64,000 bases of DNA from Paenibacillus sp. J2TS4 (lineage in GTDB: Bacteria; Bacillota; Bacilli; Paenibacillales; NBRC-103111). Made by a program: the position numbers and the translations under genes. Each line of letters starts with the position of its first letter. The first letter of the stretch is position 1. A model generated the notes under the pieces. It saw only the letters and a program-made list of their open reading frames with translations. It ran no database searches and was not told the origin of the DNA. Positions 61,593 to 64,000 of the stretch are shown here, piece by piece. Location: contig NZ_BOSH01000003.1 of NCBI RefSeq assembly GCF_018403245.1, positions 496,001 through 560,000 of the forward strand, given 5' to 3'.

Positions 61593-63377
61593 TTGAATAA
61601 GCTGGCGAATCGGGGCGGCGGCTTCTTGCTTGCTCCGCCGGAGGCGAACGATGTTTTTACGCCGGAGGATTTGACAGAGGAACAGAGAATGATCGCCGAT
61701 TTGGCGGAGGATTTCATTGAGGGAGAGGTCGTTCCCTATGAAGATCAGATTGAACGGCAGGACTTGAGCCTGACCGTCAAGCTGCTCAAGAAGGCCGGGG
61801 AGCTGGGGTTGCTGGCTGCGGACGTGCCCGAAGAGTATGGCGGAACGGATTTGGATAAAATCAGCTCGACGCTCATTACAGAAAAGCTTGTCCGGGGAGG
61901 ATCGTTCGCCCTGTCTCACGGAGCGCATGTCGGAATCGGCAGTCTGCCGATCATCCTGTTTGGCAGCGAGGAACAGAAGCAACGTTACCTGCCGGCGCTG
62001 GCCAGCGGGGAAAAGCTGGCCGCCTATTGCTTGACGGAGGCTTCCTCGGGATCGGATGCGCTCGGAGCCAAGACGACCGCTGTGCTGAGCGAAGACGGCA
62101 AGCATTACATTATGAATGGCTCCAAGCAGTTTATTACGAACGCGGGCTTCGCCGATGTGTTCATCGTATACGCGAAGGTTGACGGCGATAAATTCACGGC
62201 CTTCATTGTCGAGAGGGATTATCCCGGGGTCTCGACCGGTCCGGAGGAGCATAAGATGGGCATCAAGGGCTCATCCACCCGGCCGCTTATTCTCGAGGAT
62301 GTTCCCGTACCGGCCGAGAATGTGCTTGGGGAGATCGGCCGCGGGCATGTCATTGCCTTCAATATTCTTAATATTGGACGATATAAACTGGCCGCGGGTT
62401 GCCTGGGTTCCGCCAAATGGGCGATCAGGCTGTCGGTGGACTACGGCAAGCAGCGCAAGCAGTTCAATAAAGCGTTGGTGCAGTTCCCGCTGATCCGCCA
62501 GAAGCTGGCTGATATGGCCATCCGGACTTATGTTATGGAAAGTATGGTCTACCGGACCGGAGGATTGATTGACGCGAGCATGCGCCGGCTCGACAAATCG
62601 TCGCCCGATTATAGCCGCAAGGCGGCCAAAGCGATTGAAGAATACGCGATCGAATGCTCGATTAATAAAGTATTTGCTTCCGAAGCGCTGGATTTCGCCG
62701 CCGACGAAGGAGTACAAATTCACGGAGGCTACGGATATATTCAAGAATATAAAATCGAACAGCTTTATCGCGATTCGCGAATTAACCGGATTTTTGAAGG
62801 GACGAATGAAATCAATCGGCTGTTGATTCCCGCGGCTCTGCTCCGCAAGGCAATGAAAGGCGAGCTGCCTCTGATGGATGTGACCCGGCAGCTTCAGCAG
62901 GAGCTGATTTCTTATCTGCCCCCGATGATGGGCACGGAGGCGAACGAACCTCTCGCCCGGGAGTCGGCAATGATCGAAGCGGCCAAAAAAATCTTCCTGA
63001 TGCTCGGCGGCACCGCCGTCGAGAAGTACAGATTCGAGCTGGAGCAGGAGCAGGAAATTGTCGAATGTCTGGCCGACGTCATCATCGAAATCTACGCCAT
63101 GGAATCGGCGGTGCTGCGTGCGACAAAAACGGGGCAGTACAAGGGCGGACAGCTTGCAGCTCAGCAAGCGGAAATGGCGGCCGTTTATGTGGAAGAGGCG
63201 TTCGGACGCATCGAAAGGCGGGCCAAAACAGCGGTGCTCGCTATGGAGGACGGGGACCTCCGGCAAGTCCAGTTATCCATCCTCAAGAAGCTGAGCCGGT
63301 GGAATCCGCTTGATGTGATCGGGATCAAACGGCGTATCGCTTCCCGCATAATAGACGCCGGAGGTTATGTCACGTAA
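61593..63377 (+). CDS. fadE: acyl-CoA dehydrogenase FadE
   Basis: FAD-dependent enzyme for the first step of beta-oxidation, passing electrons to EtfAB. From TTG 61593 (behind AAGGGAGAGG) it is 594 aa, the same length as Bacillus FadE; the frame extends to 61506 without support. Motifs: LTEEQRMIADLAEDFIEGEV, AYCLTEASSGSDALGAKT, KQFITNAGFADVFIVYAK, MGIKGSSTRPLILEDVPVP, YGKQRKQFNKALVQFPLI and YRDSRINRIFEGTNEINR, followed by the ~200-residue C-terminal extension of this subfamily. A TetR regulator gene begins 33 bp downstream. Confidence 0.95.
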   Translation: MNKLANRGGGFLLAPPEANDVFTPEDLTEEQRMIADLAEDFIEGEVVPYEDQIERQDLSLTVKLLKKAGELGLLAADVPEEYGGTDLDKISSTLITEKLVRGGSFALSHGAHVGIGSLPIILFGSEEQKQRYLPALASGEKLAAYCLTEASSGSDALGAKTTAVLSEDGKHYIMNGSKQFITNAGFADVFIVYAKVDGDKFTAFIVERDYPGVSTGPEEHKMGIKGSSTRPLILEDVPVPAENVLGEIGRGHVIAFNILNIGRYKLAAGCLGSAKWAIRLSVDYGKQRKQFNKALVQFPLIRQKLADMAIRTYVMESMVYRTGGLIDASMRRLDKSSPDYSRKAAKAIEEYAIECSINKVFASEALDFAADEGVQIHGGYGYIQEYKIEQLYRDSRINRIFEGTNEINRLLIPAALLRKAMKGELPLMDVTRQLQQELISYLPPMMGTEANEPLARESAMIEAAKKIFLMLGGTAVEKYRFELEQEQEIVECLADVIIEIYAMESAVLRATKTGQYKGGQLAAQQAEMAAVYVEEAFGRIERRAKTAVLAMEDGDLRQVQLSILKKLSRWNPLDVIGIKRRIASRIIDAGGYVT

Positions 63378-63409
63378 CAGGGCGGCGAGTCGAGAGGGAG
63401 AGCTGAAGG

Positions 63410-64000
63410 ATGGCTGCTAAGAAGGAACAAATCTATGAAGGGGCGCTGACCGCTTTTTCCAGGCAGGAGTTCAGCGAAACAACGATGGACTCCATCGCCG
63501 AGTTGGCGAGCGTATCCAAAGGAACGCTGTATTATTATTTTCCGACGAAAGAGGATTTGTTTCTGGATGTGATTGAGAAAGGGATAGTACGGCTGCTCGG
63601 TCAGATCCGGCCGGTGCTTGAGAGCGGCCTTTCCCGCGAGGAAATGCTTGTTAAGCTGTTGAAGGTGCATTTGAAATTTTTTGACCGGGAAAAAAGGCTC
63701 TGTCAGCTGCTTATGAGCAAAGTGTGGGGGACCCAGACGCTTCATCACGGGATACAGGAACGGATTAGTCATTATTTTTCAACGATGGAAGGATTCTTCG
63801 GGCAGCTTCAGAAGGAAGGCTGGATCGACCCGGCGATCAGCATCCCGACCTTGACGAGCGCTTTGTTCGGGATGGTCGGATTCACCGCTTTGAGAAGAAT
63901 GGAGATGGGGCTTGCGGTGTACACGCAGGAAACGAAGCTAAGCTTGATTGCCTTATGCAGCGGAGCGCTTCGCGCGGAGGGTATCGTTCCGCGATCCAAC
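63410..64000 (+). CDS. fadR: TetR-family regulator, probable FadR, runs off the window
   Basis: The frame is open from ATG 63410 to the window end (197 codons), so only the last residues are missing. The N-terminal TetR helix-turn-helix reads EGALTAFSRQEFSETTMDSI then AELASVSKGTLYYYFPTKED. The C-terminal ligand domain is helical (LLKVHLKFFDREKRLCQLLM). Being last in the fadN-fadA-fadE side of the cluster, it is likely the acyl-CoA-responsive repressor of these genes, as Bacillus FadR is. The symbol is by context; the family is certain. Confidence 0.82.
   Translation, partial: MAAKKEQIYEGALTAFSRQEFSETTMDSIAELASVSKGTLYYYFPTKEDLFLDVIEKGIVRLLGQIRPVLESGLSREEMLVKLLKVHLKFFDREKRLCQLLMSKVWGTQTLHHGIQERISHYFSTMEGFFGQLQKEGWIDPAISIPTLTSALFGMVGFTALRRMEMGLAVYTQETKLSLIALCSGALRAEGIVPRSN

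Overview
The window reads as chromosomal DNA of a Gram-positive, spore-forming Firmicute of the Paenibacillaceae, most likely Paenibacillus. The support is indirect: strong AGGAGG-type ribosome sites, frequent TTG/GTG starts, a proS T-box leader, LplB/YtcP-type sugar permeases with no ATPase alongside, a membrane AraC-type sensor-regulator, cytosolic multi-PAS kinases, and a Bacillus-like fad/etf beta-oxidation set. No rRNA or tRNA gene was recognised.

Region 1 (1-8.2 kb) is a decaying defence locus. A SUKH-family (SMI1/KNR4) protein is cut by the left edge. It is followed by a type I-C CRISPR-Cas operon with several lesions: cas3 has lost one base just before its HD motif, and a deletion joins the first two thirds of cas8c to the last four fifths of cas1, removing cas7 and cas4. 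The cas1 remnant also carries an extra G. cas5c (with its catalytic triad) and cas2 look intact. Downstream are three leader-array cassettes whose repeats differ only in the hairpin stem and loop, with each stem still self-complementary. The middle cassette is interrupted by a ~244-bp non-coding element that has a second copy near 44.1 kb.

Region 2 (8.3-20.1 kb) is mostly housekeeping: a UAP1-like uridylyltransferase, proS with its T-box, a P1-family peptidase, the oppABCDF oligopeptide importer and a TIGR01777-family epimerase. A structured non-coding element lies at 20.17-20.29 kb.

Region 3 (20.4-26.7 kb) is a tight plus-strand operon: NAD-dependent epimerase, DapA-superfamily lyase, both subunits of iron-sulfur serine dehydratase, and an M20 amidohydrolase. 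A regulator with a GGDEF-like core and a C-terminal helix-turn-helix follows. Its substrate is unknown.

Region 4 (26.8-43.7 kb) is dominated by amino-sugar metabolism: a SIS isomerase, DeoR regulator and ROK kinase; nagB-nagA on the other strand; a TIM-barrel isomerase; and an RpiR regulator, nanE and second ROK kinase. Together kinase, NanE, NagA and NagB could take N-acetylmannosamine to fructose-6-phosphate. An MFS exporter, an EcsC protein, an aldo/keto reductase and a five-PAS histidine kinase are interspersed.

Region 5 (44.1-53.8 kb) has the second copy of the dispersed element, an AraC-type sensor-regulator with a sugar importer (binding protein and two permeases), the tRNA hydroxylase trhO, a 208-bp structured element with inverted ends, and a second PAS kinase.

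Region 6 (53.9-64 kb) is a complete fatty-acid beta-oxidation cluster, etfB-etfA-fadD-fadN-fadA-fadE, with a TetR-family regulator running off the right edge. A 50-bp-period tandem repeat separates fadA from fadE.
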